This document shows, one piece after another, positions 15,549 to 29,300 of a stretch of 64,000 bases of DNA. A model generated the notes under the pieces. It did no database searches. It was not told the origin of the DNA and saw nothing but the letters and a program-made list of their open reading frames with translations. Within the stretch, counting starts at the first letter, position 1. The number at the start of each line of letters is the position of its first letter. Source of the stretch: Xestospongia muta. Taxonomy: Eukaryota; Porifera; Demospongiae; Haplosclerida; Petrosiidae. A program made the translations under genes and the position numbers. The DNA lies in assembly GCA_963693285.1 (NCBI GenBank), contig OY848929.1, positions 5,582,501-5,646,500 of the forward strand, read 5' to 3'.

Positions 15549-18103
15549 TTATACTCGAGTTCTAGATAAACTTTCCAATGTTTTTGCTGCTTCCTATAAT
15601 GTATTTAGTCAAATTATTGTGTTATTAAATTTATTGCTTACTTTTAATGAAATTAAACAAAATTCTGAATCAACTGTGGAACCACCAAAATCTTCTAAAA
15701 ATTGAATTTCCGAAAACAATGAAGATATTCTATAATGTATATAATATAGGGGTGTGGTTTAAAGTCAGACTTACTTTGCTCTGATAATAACACAACACCA
15801 CAAGGCATGAACTAGATGGTCATGATGTTGCTAATATTATAAATAAAAAATACATTATTAAACTGATGTAATACCTTTGTTATTTCTAAATGTACGTCAC
15901 GGAGACATAATAACTTATTAAAAGGAACATGATAATTGCTGTAAAGACAACAGTCATTTGAGAGATAATACAGTGGTATAATTTACCTTACTAATTGTAA
16001 TATAGGAACACTGTCTTCAATACACTTCTCTGTTGACACAAGTAGTTCTTTAGATGTTTCCGGTAAGAAAATGTGATAAAGTTCATCACAACTATACCAC
16101 TGGAGCTCAGATAGAACTGATGTTAAATTTCTATCTTGAGATAAATTGTTTGTTTGGTAGAGAGTAAATAATGTAGAATAAATAGGAGGAAAAAATATTG
16201 GATGTAGCCAGTCAGAATCCTTTTCAGATGAGAGAGATTCTTCAAGTGGTGCTAACAATATACTGAGACGAGATCGAGGACGATCCATGAAATGTAAGTC
16301 ACTAGCACATGTTAAATGTGGACAATGTTTTCTAGTATATAGACAATATAAATAGCTCTATTATAACTTAACTAACCCAATGATTTGATGTGTTCTTTCC
16401 AGTATGTATTTCAGCTCTGTAATAGCATGTGGTAAAAGTGTAGAGTGTGCAGATTTATAACTTTGTTTAAAGGCTTTAGTCAGATTTGTCACTAACATTC
16501 CCAATGGATGATATGACATACGAAAACCCTATAATATATAAATATAATGACATTTACATTATAACAATACCTCCACTGAACAAACTGAACAATTACTGGT
16601 TCTACTAGCACTACGGGTATCTCTTGTATCATAATTTAGAGTTGAGGTGGGTTCAATGGTATGTTCTATACTGCCCATTTGTTCTAAAAGAGCTGCACAA
16701 GTATGAAATAACCCTGACCACTTCTCTTGAACAATTGAACATTTCGTAAGAGAGTCCTTCAAAAGTACCTGAATAATTTTAAATATAATAATAAAGAATA
16801 AAATTATAACATACTCTTTTCTCTCCAGAATCAAAATGCCCCTCATATATTTTACCATTATCAATTAATAGTCCATAACCATGGTATTTATCATCCCTCC
16901 ATAAACCCAAATACAGACAGGATCTATAATATAGTGAAATCATTATAATAATATAAATATTATATTACCTATCATCTGTTGTCATGACACCATATCCCTG
17001 CCTCAGATCAGCCTTCCAATCTCCAATGTATACTGAACCAGATGGTCGATATATCATTGTACCATGTCCTTGTCGTTGACCATTGTGCCACCATCCAATA
17101 TAAACACTGTTGTCTCGATAACTACATGGTCATTAACAGTATAGCTTAATATGGTCTCTTGTATACCTCATTTCTCCAAACCCTTCCATTTGTCCATCCT
17201 GCCAGTTTCCTGTATAATTTCTATATAGCAAATGATCTAGCCAAAGCATACAGCCACTCCTATTGACATTAAAGGTGTTGATATTACAGAGTGAAAACAA
17301 GTTAATTACTGTCACCTCACCCATGAATGAATCCATTTAGAAAGTCACCATCATAATGTTTGCCATTGGACCATTGCAATTTGCCTCTATTATAAATTAA
17401 CAATAATTTGTTGTTGTATTAGGACATACACACTAACTTTATATGTGGCATAGCAACACTCCATTTTCCATTATACTTTGCACCGCCATATTGAGGATGA
17501 TGAGACGTGAAAGTATAAGATACTTCTCTAATTGTAAGCCATTTTTGTAAATCTTCCAAATGATTCCATGCACTATATATCACATTATGTATCTAATATA
17601 ATATCATAAAGTTGACTTACCTTGGACGATAACTATGTCTGAATTGTAAAGATTGTGAAACAGCTATTGCAATAGTTTGCATCCATTCAATCTAGTGAGA
17701 AAATAAAATATTTAGCACTTTTATAGAGAGATAGTTAACTTGCTTTCTTTCTCCTAGAGTCAGCCTGTAAGATATAACTGTGTTCTGGAGTTATGACTAC
17801 AAATGCATCTTGAAGTCCATTGTCTGAATCATCAGGAATATCAGTAACCCAGACCACTTTTAAATCATGTTCTTGTTGTAATCTATTCCTATAACTACTT
17901 GAGATTATAATAATAAAGTAATACTGAAACTAAACTTACAGTTTAGTAGCAATAGAAGATCTCCATCCTCTGTGTCTCATAAGAACTTGAGCAATACAAA
18001 GTTTTTCTCGAGAGATCGTCAAACTAACAGAAATAACGCGATGTCTTCGATTTTTAGATTGATAAAGAGAGAACTCCTCTGATCTTGAACTAAAGACACT
18101 CAT
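15549..18103 (-). CDS. Alsin/ALS2CL-like protein: PH-like, MORN repeats, VPS9
   Basis: This is a probable Rab5-family exchange factor or effector acting at endosomes. The N-terminal part (18103 to about 17640) resembles the PH region of alsin and ALS2CL (HRVISVSLTISREKLCIAQVLMRH, AFVVITPEHSYILQ, EWMQTI). The middle (about 17540-16800) has repeated MORN units such as GKHYDGDFLNG, YTGNWQDGQMEGFGEMRY, YIGWWHNGQRQGHGTM, YIGDWKADLRQGYGVM and YEGHFDSGEK. The C-terminus (16290-15549) matches the VPS9-containing end (RSRLSILLAPLEESL, VPILQLV, LHLEITKA-type helix, DFGG near the end). No RCC1 repeats and no recognisable DH domain precede the PH region, so it is nearer ALS2CL than full alsin. The ATG at 18101-18103 is the first in frame. 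A shorter alternative start is not excluded. Confidence 0.82.
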
Positions 18104-18757
18104 CCTATCAGCGAAGTGAACTACAATTCTGCAAAGCTCCGACTTTGCGAAGTTATTAAGCCACTCCTACTAATAATCTTATTATCTGACCTATTTATAA
18201 TTGCTAGGAGACAACTGTCCAGCTCAGATCATTTCGACATGCAATCATTTGATGTCTCCAACAAACTGTACATTCTATTCTGGTTGGTCTGTCACAGAGA
18301 ACATTACATGAAGTTTTTGTATATATAGTACATACAAAAATATGCAGTTAGTATTACAAACATAAAACTGAGTGAGTGAGGAGGAATTGTTTGGACAACA
18401 TAACATGTTTTTATAAATTTTAAATCAATTTTTAACTACTGGGAAGGAATGTCATTAGAACTGGTCCTCAGTCTGTCAGAGTTCCACAAATTTTCTTAAG
18501 TTGTAGGGTATATACAAAATATGCAATTGGTATTACAAACATAAAACTAACAAAGAAAATTTTATAAAATATTATTATCATAAATTTATTAGATAATTCT
18601 TTAATTGGTTTGACAAGTTTGACTGGTTTATTAGATGTATTCAAATCTTGATATTGATAATCTAATAAAAAAGTTAAGGAGTGATATTAAAAATACAGTG
18701 TAGTGTAGCGTCTACATTTTTGTCTAGCGTGAAAATCACGTGATTTTAGCGGGAAGT
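18104..18757. other. Intergenic region between divergent ALS2CL-like and USP37-like genes, with a direct repeat
   Basis: No gene is supported here; the one longer frame (18116-18328) has no family features. Two imperfect direct copies of about 45 bp lie near 18312-18368 and 18505-18549 (both contain TATGCA.TTAGTATTACAAACATAAAACT-like sequence in two parts). A CACGTGATTT box sits at 18737, about 20 bp before the USP37 ATG. Confidence 0.5.
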
Positions 18758-21121
18758 ATGGATTGCCAAGCTAAGGTTTGCTGGAAAGAGTCAAGAAGAA
18801 ACGATTTATTTCATCAATATAATTTGGAACTAAAGTGTACAAGTACAGGGGAAAGAGAGCTAGTGATATGGCCTCGTCTTTCGGTATCATCTCGGCTAAA
18901 AGTGAAAATAGTTCCCTCATCAGTACATTCAGTTAACATGACATCAGTTGATAATGGTGAAGGGAGTGTTATCTTTAATGAACAAGTAACTGATGGACTG
19001 GAAGAGTTATATATAAAAGATGCACCTTCAGCTAAACTCAAAGAGTTTCTAATACAGTTACATCCACAAAAACCAAGACCTAAATCTAACTTAGCAACAA
19101 AGTAAGTTTATCTTTTCCTAACTAAGTGTATTTATTGTTTATATTCTAGACTTTCATATGGTGGGAAAATGTTAGCTGCCTCTTTCTCCCGCAAACAACC
19201 TAGAAGCAAGTCTCTTTGTGATGTGATATGTACTTATCCATCTCTCATAGGTCAATTTTATTCATCATCAAGTTTACTTAATACATCACAATTTGCTGTT
19301 AAAAGACCATTGACTTTTGAACCAAGACTTACTTTAAAGTCACAAGAATCTGTTGTCAAAAGGTCATTAAATGATGTATCTAATTCGGTCCAATCCTTTA
19401 TCTCATACTCACCTACCAATAATAAAAAGAGAAAACTGGACTCTTCACCTACTGGGTAATATGTAACTGGTTTATATTATAATATCTGTATAGTTTTGTT
19501 AATTTAGGGAATACTTGCTATCTCAATGCAGTCCTTCAATCATTACTTGGTCTACGATGTTTTGCACTGGACTTAGTTCAGTCTCAATGTGCTCATCATG
19601 TGGGCGGGGACTCGTTGTTTCGTATGTTGTATCTATTAGTTAGGTGTAAATATAATGGAGATAGTATGGCCGCTCAAATTATATTAGTCAAGAAAATATA
19701 TCGAATTATATGTAGCAGAGCTAGGAAATTTGCTGGATTTAATGAACAAGTAAGCAACAATACTAAATATCACTATATTATATTAATGTAATATATTACT
19801 ATATTATATTAGTATATTATATCACTATATTATATTACTATATTATATTAATATAATATATTACTATATTATATTACTATATTATATTAATATAATATAT
19901 TACTATATTATATTACTATATTATATTATTATATTATATTAATATAATATATTACTATATTATATCACTATATTATATTACTATATTATATCACTATATT
20001 ATATTACTATATTATATTAATATAATATATTACTATAATATTATATTACTATATTATAGGATGCTCATGAGTTATTAAGTCACTGTCTTGATATGTTGAG
20101 AAATGACATTAGTCAAGTATTATTCAGTTTACCAAATATGGTAATGATATTATTATTATAATTATAATATTATCAGTTTACAGACTGGGGCTACATGTCC
20201 TGTTGAGATCAATTTTAGCAGTCGTATAGAACAAAGATTAACATGTTTAAAATGTCACCACACTGTTGTTAGCTATGAAGAAGTATTAGATCTATCACTT
20301 CATTTGTAAGTATCAAATTTGCTCAAAAAATTTGTCCATTAAATAAAATTTGCTTTGATTTTATCATTTAAATCAAATTAGACAGGCAAATTTTATTTAT
20401 TTAACTTTTCAATGTCAACATTACTACTTTAGAATTGAATCATCTTGGAGTAATTTACAGGAATTATTAGAAGATTATTTTCAGGTTACTAATGTGTTAT
20501 AATTCATGTTTTATTTGATTCTACACACAGTCTGAAGAAGTGGAGTATACATGTTGTCATTGTAATTCTCATTATCACAAGTTATCAAAACAGTTCTCCA
20601 GTCTACCACGTGTTTTAGTGGTGACATTAAAACGTTACTCTATCAATAATGGTAGCTGTAATAAATCTATGGAACCAGTTCAAATACCACGTTATCTAAA
20701 CTTAAAACCTGTATCGAAAGACCAAGTCAATATTCCATCAAGTTATAATGATTGTCAAGATATATTAGGGTAAGTATGCCCCTTTAATTAGTGCTCATTA
20801 TTACTAATATTATTAGTCCATTACTGGGTGGTACTCAAGGTTGTACAAGTGTTGATCAAACTGAGTCACAATCTGAAAAATCAATCAAGTATCGTTTATC
20901 AAGTGTTATTAGTCACGTGGGTACAGCATCAACTGGTAAGTAAGCATGCCACACCCACTTAATTAAAATCACTTATAGGTCATTACGTCAGTGACATATA
21001 TTGTCCTGTTAGCGGTAACTGGTGGCATTGTAATGACTCATCAGTACATATTACAACAGAGGAACAGGTTAAACAATCTCTTCAAACAAAAGCATATATT
21101 TTATTTTATGTTCACAAATAA
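18758..21121 (+). CDS. USP37: USP26/29/37-type ubiquitin-specific protease
   Basis: This is a cysteine deubiquitinase. The N-terminal two exons (18758-19456) encode a PH-like domain and a basic linker, as in USP37 (EEL-type strand block, then RKQPRSKS and KRKLD). The catalytic fold begins at 19507 with the Cys box GNTCYLNAVLQSLLG. It then shows NEQDAHELLSHCLDML, paired CxxC zinc-type motifs (LTCLKCHHTV, YTCCHCNSHY), the PRVLVVTLKRYS strand, IPRYLNL, the catalytic His in GHYVSDIY and the third residue in WHCNDSSV. These stretches match USP37 better than other USPs. Vertebrate USP37 also has inserted UIMs, which I do not see. An upstream GTG extends the frame, but the ATG at 18758 is preferred. 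Convergent with La, with 40 bp between stops. Confidence 0.87.
19750..20059 (+). repeat. 310-nt AT-repeat intron inside the USP catalytic domain
   Basis: This intron separates the NEQ and DAHE codons of the conserved QDAHE box. It is a low-complexity array of TATATTACTA and ATATTAATATAAT units, longer than almost all others in the window. It is likely unstable in copy number and hard to assemble. Confidence 0.75.
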
Positions 21122-21161
21122 AATTAAGTATTAATTAATCGTCATCATTTTTGATTGATTC

Positions 21162-22904
21162 TTAATTGTTCTTAGTTGATTTTTGAGAAGGTTCTTCATT
21201 ACCTTCTGAAGATGTTTCACTTCTTACTCGTTTGGTACCTTGATGCCCACCTATATAAATACATGTAATAAACAACATGTCACATTGACCACGCCTCTTT
21301 TGTTCAGAATAATAACAACTACCTTTTCGTTTAGAATAATTTCTGCCTCTTCCTTGTTTTTGGGACTTCTTTTTACTTATTTCAGCAGCCTGTTTTTCCC
21401 AATATTTAAGTTCTTCATCTCCTAATATAACAAATGATACCATATATATAGACAACTCCTAAAATTACCTTCTAATATAGTGAGAGTGGTCTCACTACCA
21501 CATAAAGTTGGGGACTCCCCTTCATTTAATTCACCAAGTATTCCATCAAGAGCTCTTTTAGCTCCACCCTCATCAGTAAATCTCACATGACCCTATTAAT
21601 AAAACTTAATTACACTACACTACTTGATTATATCTCTTCTTACTTCTGTATCACCTTTTTCAAAGTCAATCCATGCCACAGAACAATACTCACGGAAATA
21701 TTCCTAATATAATAATGTCATTATGACATCATTATAGACACACCTACTTTAATATTCTCTCTAGTTGCATCCTCACCACACCCCTTAAATTGCAGTATTG
21801 CTCCCAATTGACGTATAGGATTTTTACTCTTCACTTCTGGTTGTGGTTTCTCTTCCCTAAACAATAAATATTATCATATTATTGATTATAATAGATTTAC
21901 GTCGGAGGAGGAGCCTGTGGGTTATTGTCACTAGTGGATTTTGTATTTCCCTTCTTGGATTTTTGGCGGACATAATAATCATCTCTAAATAATATATAAA
22001 TAAGTTATTGGACTTTGTTAGCCTTGATGTGCTGTTGTGATGATGGTGACTTACTTTGTCTCAACAAATAAAACATTTTCTTTATATTTTAACTCTGGTT
22101 CTTGTAATATTTTTGTAACAGGTTCACTTGATTTAAATTCCACAAAAATAGATCCCTAAGATACAGTGTTAAAATAAGTCTATTAAATTAATTTAATTAC
22201 CTTAAATTGTTTGGGACCATCTTCTACACTTACTATTCTTCTCATAGTTATTAATTCTGTCTAATTAATATTCTAATTAAAAGGGGTTAGTCCATGACTT
22301 ACCTCTCCATATTGCAGTAGGAATTCTTCAAGATCATCTAAAGTTGCATCTTGTGGAAATCCTTTCTACATGTATAAATATAGTATGAAATTATGGCAAC
22401 TCCCATCACTTACAATGTGGAGTGTACGACTTTTAATTTCTTTACGAACTTCTGGAGACAATAGACCAATCGTTGGCAGTGGATCAGTGGATTGTCGACG
22501 TATTTTTGTGCCATCTTCATTTACCTAATATAGTATGATAAATTTAATGTATCAATATGTTAATGTTATACCTCAAGTAGTTCTGATGAGGATTTTCTAA
22601 TCGCCCCTGCAATTAAAGAGCAATCTGTAGAAAGTGCTTTCAATCTATTAAACGTCAGAAGGACTTCCAATAGAACCCCTGTAATTAATATAATTAATGA
22701 ATATAACTCATCATTTCTAACAGCCATTTTCATCTTCTTTAATTTTATCTTGTAAGAATTTATCTCTACTAAGATTACGATCTCCAAAATAAAACTAACC
22801 AGAGAGAACATGACATATACAGTGACTTTATAAATTACCTCCAATTGTCGTATTATCTTCTTTTCCAATGCATTTGGCTCATTGGAGTCTGGACACTCAG
22901 CCAT
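21162..22904 (-). CDS. SSB: La / SSB RNA-binding protein
   Basis: La binds the UUU-OH 3' ends of new RNA polymerase III transcripts and protects them. The N-terminal La motif is split over small exons (EKKIIRQLE, YYFGDRNLSRDKFLQDKI, then FNRLKALSTD and IAGAIRKSSSELLEV). RRM1 follows with TLHIKGFPQDATLDDLEEFL and GSIFVEFKS. A lysine-rich linker leads to a second, La-type xRRM (QFKGCGEDATRENIKEYF, VAWIDFEKGDTEGHVRF, ALDGI). The C-terminal tail is basic and Gly/Lys-rich with RGRNYSKRKG and KRVRSE, a likely nuclear signal. One intron join needs the donor GTTAGA after GGCT to restore the conserved ENGW. The ATG at 22902-22904 starts MAECPDSNEPNALEKK. Confidence 0.93.
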
Positions 22905-23102
22905 GCGTGTTTGGTGAGGTCAAATTTTAATACCTGTGGGTCGAAATTATGGATTTATGAATAACCTTTTAATTAACAGAAGCGACAGACAATGACTAAC
23001 TTTTAATAATGGCCGGAAAGGTGGTGCTTCTGTTGTAATTTGCATAAAGTTATAGGGCGAAGCGAGCAAAGGGGTTAAATTTAGCGAGACTAATATATTT
23101 TA

Positions 23103-24203
23103 ATGGTCAGTTGGGTGGTGTCTATGTGGAGTAGAAGACTCCATCTTACTCCTCATAGACCAGCTGTATGGTTTATGACACCAGTGGGTCGATTTTTAGT
23201 AGCTGCAGGAGCCAGAATTGCTAGAGGAGCCTGGAAACGTCTACCTCCAGAGAAGAAGTTAAAATTTGCAAATTCTTTTAATCGACAAAAGAAATTTTGG
23301 TATGGACTAGGTGTTGTGAGTTTAACAGGAGGCGTGGCTTATTATTACACACATCTTGAATTAACTCCACTTACAAATCGACGTCGTTTTATGATGTATA
23401 CTCGCAACGAGATCTGTCAACTTTTACAAAAAGAACTTGAAGCAACAGACAATAAAACATTAATTGAGCAGATATTAGGAGATGCTAAACTACTAACAAT
23501 AAATGACGATGACTATCAACTCGTAGCTGGTATCATTAAACAGATCCTGGTAGGAAATAGTTGGTGTGACCAGATACATGACATACCATGGCATCTAACT
23601 GTTGTTGATAACCCAGACATTGTCAATGCTGTTAGCTTACCTACTGGAGATGTAATAGTGTATACTGGTATGATGAAGGCTTGTCATAACCGTGATGAAC
23701 TAGGACTAATATTAAGTCATGAGATGTCTCATGTTATATTGGGACATGGCGTTGAAGGCATTAGTCATACTGGACTTGTGTCTATGATTGGACTTATATT
23801 TATAGCTTGTATTTGGCTTTTTGTGCCAAGTGATGTTCTCTCTTTTTTTATGCACAAGTTCTTTAATGGGACTATTAATTTACTTGTTCAAACACGATAC
23901 AGTCGTAAATTGGAATTAGAGGCTGATAAAATTGGTTTGTTGCTAGCATCAAGAGCTTGTTTTTATCCTAAAAAAGCTATTGAGATATGGAACCATTTAC
24001 CAATGTTTAATGTTGAAGATACCGTCCAGGAATATTTTGATAGTCATCCTTGTAATGTCCGACGTTTTATGACACTTGAAACAATATTACCAGAAGCTCA
24101 TGAAGTTTACAATGACAGTGAATGTGAAACAAGTATGAAACATGAATTATTTTCTTTTAAAGCAACTGCAAAGAAAATATTCCATCAATTAGGATTATCT
24201 TGA
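23103..24203 (+). CDS. OMA1: OMA1-like mitochondrial M48 metalloprotease
   Basis: OMA1 is a zinc protease of the inner mitochondrial membrane that cleaves OPA1 under stress. This single-exon frame of 366 codons has a basic, hydrophobic N-terminus that suits a mitochondrial targeting sequence, then a likely membrane segment (YGLGVVSLTGGVAYYY, residues 67-82). The zinc site HEMSH is at residues 206-210 in the context LGLILSHEMSHVILGH. A hydrophobic segment (LIFIACIWLFV) follows, then the third zinc ligand in LELEADKIGLLLA near residue 273. The M48/OMA1 order and spacing are normal. The ATG at 23103 starts MVSWVVSMWSRR. It is divergent from La, with 198 bp between starts. An intronless OMA1 amid intron-rich genes might reflect old retroposition, which is inference. 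Confidence 0.92.
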   Translation: MVSWVVSMWSRRLHLTPHRPAVWFMTPVGRFLVAAGARIARGAWKRLPPEKKLKFANSFNRQKKFWYGLGVVSLTGGVAYYYTHLELTPLTNRRRFMMYTRNEICQLLQKELEATDNKTLIEQILGDAKLLTINDDDYQLVAGIIKQILVGNSWCDQIHDIPWHLTVVDNPDIVNAVSLPTGDVIVYTGMMKACHNRDELGLILSHEMSHVILGHGVEGISHTGLVSMIGLIFIACIWLFVPSDVLSFFMHKFFNGTINLLVQTRYSRKLELEADKIGLLLASRACFYPKKAIEIWNHLPMFNVEDTVQEYFDSHPCNVRRFMTLETILPEAHEVYNDSECETSMKHELFSFKATAKKIFHQLGLS

Positions 24204-24312
24204 GTACTTCTTAACATTACTGAACTTTTATTTTTAATGTTGAATTTATATTAATATTTATTGTCACTGTGTGCTTACAAAATAAATACATTTAGCAATA
24301 TATAGATGCTAT

Positions 24313-26262
24313 TTAAAATGTAAAGGAAAATGACGATGGACTTCCCCCCATGTTGAAAGAGTAACTGCTCCTTCCTCCTCCAAATCCATCAAATCCGTTC
24401 ATTCCGCCAAATAAGTTTACAAATATTTGTGATGGATCAATATCTAGTAGAGAAGAGTAGTAATATTGTTAGTTGATGATAGTAATATGTATACCCATTC
24501 CTTCTTCTAAATCTTGACCATTATCATAACGTATCTTTTTCTTGTGATCAGATAAGACAGAATATGCTTCACTAACTTCTTTAAACTTAACTTCTTCTTC
24601 TTCACGTACTTTGGGTTCAGCTGCAGCATGACGATCTATAAAGAGAGATATACAATGTATCAATGCTATAAGTAACTACTCACCAGGATGATGTAGCATG
24701 GCTTTCTTACGATAAGCTCTCTTTATTTCATCTTGTGATGCAGTTTTATCAATCCCAAGTATTTTGTAATAATCTTTTCTTTTACTTAATTTGAGCTGTT
24801 TCTCAGCATCTTTCAATGAGTGTTTGTTCTCAAGTGTTCTATCAAGTTCACACACTTTCTTCCAATCTCTAACACACTCTTCATGTTGATCATTTTGTTG
24901 ATATCTAACATAATTATAGGGATATACTCATTGATATAACATACACTTACAATGTAGCTCGCCGTTGATAAGCTCTAACATAAGATTGATCTAGTTCTAT
25001 TGCACTAGTACAGTCGGAAATACCCTCTGAGTATTTACATAATTTTTGTGCCATTAGAGCTCTGTTACAATATAATTTGGCATTTGTAGTGCGATTATAA
25101 GGATCGATAGAGAGTGCTTCAGTATATAAGTCATAAGCTTCTTGACAGGCACCTCTTTTAAATGCAGCATTTCCTTCTTCCTTCTTTTTTATGAGTTGCT
25201 TGGAACGCTATTGAAGTACTTACTTTACAATAAAAAGGGGTGTGGTCTTACTTTAATAAGTTGAATAGCCTTTTTATTATCTGGATCATCTCGTAAAACT
25301 CTTTGTAGAAATTGATGAGCTTTATCAGTTGCATCCTGACCATATAAGGAGATATATACAAAAGAGGTGTGGTCTACTCTTACTTGATAATAAAGACATA
25401 ATGCCTTGACATAAATAGCATCAGCATTGTTGTTGTTTTCACGTAAAAGATCACTACATGTTGAGATGAAAACAAAACACTTTAAAATGCACATACTTTG
25501 TTAATGATAACGACTCATCTAAACGTCCTTGCATTGCTAAAGCTTCAGCTTTCATGGTTCTAAATTTAGAACAATATGGAGATTTACCAAGACATTGATC
25601 CATGTAATATATACACTACAGAAATATGTTGTCATGAAAACAGTAACCATAGCAACCAACCGTTCTAAATTGGTTTTTATCGAATTCAATCTGTGCTTTT
25701 TCCAGTTGTTGGATGAGATGTAGTGACTGTCTTTTCTATAGGATGTAATAATTGACCATACCCACTCAAAAACACTCACCTCCTCAGTAGCTTGAGTATT
25801 ATGTGGTTGAAGTGCTAGTACTTTATCATAATAGTCGAGAGATAGTGCTGGATTACCTAACATCATGTGACATTTAGCAGTTCTGAGATGACCTTTAACA
25901 AAAGTGTCATCTAATACAATACTATGCCGTGCATCTTCTAATGCAGATTGGTAACGATTTAACATCATTTTTGCTGCAGCACGGTTGCCATAGTAACTAG
26001 CTTCATTAGGATTATGCCCTATTAATGACAATGATTACAGGGCATCTTGTTAATTACCCTCACGTATTGCTTGATCATAGAATTCAACTGCAGTAATGTA
26101 GTTTTTGTCTATATAAGCTAAATTTCCTTTAGCTTTACATTCTTCAGCTAATCTTTTAAACACAAGATAGAGACAAATCATAATCTTTGCTAGAGATCAT
26201 CAGTCTTACTGTGGATCTATTTCAGGTGAGGTAGAATCACATTCCATAGGCTCTGGCTCCAT
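24313..26262 (-). CDS. DNAJC7: DNAJC7/TPR2-like co-chaperone
   Basis: DNAJC7 passes clients between Hsp70 and Hsp90. The N-terminus is short and acidic ([16 protein letters not shown]). A series of TPR units follows ([76 protein letters not shown], then later [10 protein letters not shown] and RAATYQ-type helices). The C-terminal J domain has [21 protein letters not shown] (the HPD motif, at the end of an exon) and [23 protein letters not shown]. It ends in a Gly/Phe-rich tail ([17 protein letters not shown]). TPR-then-J order with two TPR blocks is diagnostic for DNAJC7. The ATG at 26260-26262 is the first in frame. The start is 110 bp from the ANKIB1-like start on the opposite strand. Confidence 0.92.
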
Positions 26263-26372
26263 CGTGTGTCTGACTGTCGGTGCAAAGAACAATCTAGAAT
26301 AATGGTTGTAAGTCTATTTGGAGCCCACCTAGCTCCACCCACTACCCCACCATCTAATTGGGAGAACAGTCC

Positions 26373-29300
26373 ATGGGAAGTACAGTGAGTAAATTTCGTG
26401 AGGCAGTTCGTCTAGGGGACCACAGTCGAGCCTACGAACTTTATTATAACAAGAAAGTCATCCGTGATAGTTTAGATCCAAAGGAAATCTGTTACAATCA
26501 AGATGGTGCCTGTGTTCTTCATTATACTGCACGTCATGCAATGCAGCCATTATATGAAGAATTTATAGAAAACAAACGAGTTAGCCCCTTAATTTGTGAT
26601 GGTAATCAACAAACGTGCTTACATCTAATCTGCAGTAGTTGCTATGACGACAATGACGAAAAAATCCGATATGACATGTTGTGTGCTACATTATCTAATG
26701 AGTTTGTTCGAGGTAATGTTAGCCGTGCACTGTCCAGTACTAATGTAGTAAGTTCCTAATAATATCCATATAGTTAAATTATTCTTTATAGGATGGTGAT
26801 ACACCATTACATTTAGCATGTAGGGAAGGACTTCAAACATGTGTCCAAGTAAGTAGTGGGTGTGGCTTGAGATGATTGGTTAATTTTAATGTAGTTATTA
26901 ATTGATTCTGGAGCTGATCCTACTGTCACTAATTGCGAGGGACATACTCCTATTGATGTTGCGACAAATGGAAAACATGAGTCTATTGCAAAAAAACTTG
27001 AAACACGAATTGTGTTTTCAGTAAGTCATTCCTTAATGAGGTGGGTGTGGCCAGATTATTCCTTTATTTAGCCATCAACTGTTAACAATGGGCTCATTAT
27101 TGACATGGATGAGGATGCCAGTTCAGCTCCGCCCACTGTAACAACTCATATTCCACCATTGGCTATGAAAGATCAAGAAATTCAAAGTATGAAGGATCAG
27201 TTATTAATTGAAACAACAGAATTATTAGGAGTAAGTGTTAATAAGTGATAATATCATAACCACACATTCTATTTATAGGTATCTTTGTTCACTGCTGAGG
27301 CTTTATTACGTAATCATGGTAAGAGTGTGTACATTGTTAAACCTGTTTAGTAAACCTGTATAGACAAGAATTATTTCTATTATAGGATGGTCTAAAGAGC
27401 AGTTGTTAGAGGCTTGGATGAATGATGCTGCAGGAACATGTGATAAAGCTGGTGTTGAGCTCCCACAAATTCTTAGTATTGATAATATTGATGAATCCCT
27501 CAGAGCTACTTTGTTAGAAGGAGGTCAACAATTAAATCTCGAATGTAATATATGCTATCTTGAAGTTGATCAAGTAATTGATATCCCTTGTGAACATATC
27601 TTTTGTACCGACTGCTGGCAACAGTAAGTTATTGTCAGTAATACTCACAAACTATAAATATATATACTCCCTAGATATCTTCATGATAAAATTGTCAGCG
27701 GTCAAATTCATAACATTGTTTGTCCTCAATATGCATGTTATAAACTTGTACCAATTGTAAGTAACCACAAAATTATAACAATTGTGTTTTATAATTGGAT
27801 TAGCATATTGTTGAGAAATTAGTATCTCGGGAAATGGCTCACAAGTATCTTCAATTTGACATCAAAGCATTTGTTGATAGTAATCCTAACATTCGATGGT
27901 GTCCTCATCCTGGGTGTGGTCAAGCTATTCAAAAACCTGACATATTAGAGGAATCAGAGCCACAACAGCAAGTGGGTGGAGTCTTGGATAGAGAAGAGAC
28001 TCCACCCACTTGTATTACTGTTCATTGTGGACAAGATCATTATTTCTGTTGGTTAGTCTACTATTGCTATCATAATGATGTCATGATGATGTCATATCTT
28101 AGGAGGTGTGGAGAAACTGCACATGAGCCTTGTACATGTGAAGAGTGGAAAGATTGGCTGAAGAAAGTTGATGATATGAGAGTTAAAATTGGTATAATTG
28201 ATCATCAATAATGTCATAATTATTATCTAATTAATAGGGGCTATGTCAACTGGTGATTTTGATGAAGCAGCTTCATCTCAATGGATTTCATCTAACAGTA
28301 AACCCTGTCCTAATTGCAAGTAAATTAGTTAATTAAATTGCTCAAGTAGTCAGTTCTCTCACACATATAGATCACCTATTGAGAAAAATGATGGTTGTAA
28401 TCACATGAAGTGTAGCAAGGTACTTACAACTGACCACACCCACTATTTAGTTGAGTTTTATAGTGTCGTCATGATTTTTGTTGGATGTGCCTGGATCCAT
28501 GGAGTAAACATAGCTCATCTACTGGAGGTTATTTTGAATGTAATCGATATAAAGAAATAAAGAAAGTTGAAAGCATGTTGATAGAAAGACGAAACAAGGT
28601 AATTAATCTTTATGTAATAATTATTTGATGGTTTTATTAGTCAGAAGATTACGAGAGAATTGCTCACTTCCAACATTATCATAGTCGCTATAGCAACCAC
28701 TGCCACAGTTTAAAGGTATGTATTGTACTGAGTAGTTATGACCACACCCACTTTGCTATTAGATGGAAACAGGTTATCTTCATTCTGCTGATGACAAAAT
28801 GGCTGCCCTAAGAGATGCTGCATTAGCTGAAGGGGCCACTGTAGGTAGCCTATTGTTTGTAGCAGAGGCAGTTAGAACATTAGTAGAAGCTCGACATGTC
28901 ATTGCTGCTTCATATGGTCGTGGATTTTTCATAATGATTGTTAGAGAAAGAGATGCCTTTGAAAAAGAACAAGTGAGTCATGTGATTATCATGTGACTAT
29001 TTCTATATTGTCTATAGGGAGAACTTGAAGAACAAATTGAAGCATTAGCTGAAGTGGTGGCTCGTCCTCATCTCAGGAAACCTCGAACAGAAATAATACG
29101 ATTGACACGAACTGTTGCTAAAATGACTCGAGAATTTGTCCAGGCTGTACAGAATGGTTCTTTGTAAGTATTATGTACTAACTATGATATATGTATTATA
29201 TTGTATTAGTTCAACATCTCCTGTTGGCCCACCCTCACTTTATACTACAATGGAAGTGTTGAGACAAAGGCGAGATAGAATTGATAGAGAACGAGAGAGA

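Noticed and set aside
18116..18328. 70-codon frame between ALS2CL-like and USP37-like genes
   Set aside because: No domain, no partner exon and unusual composition. It lies in a gap with direct repeats.
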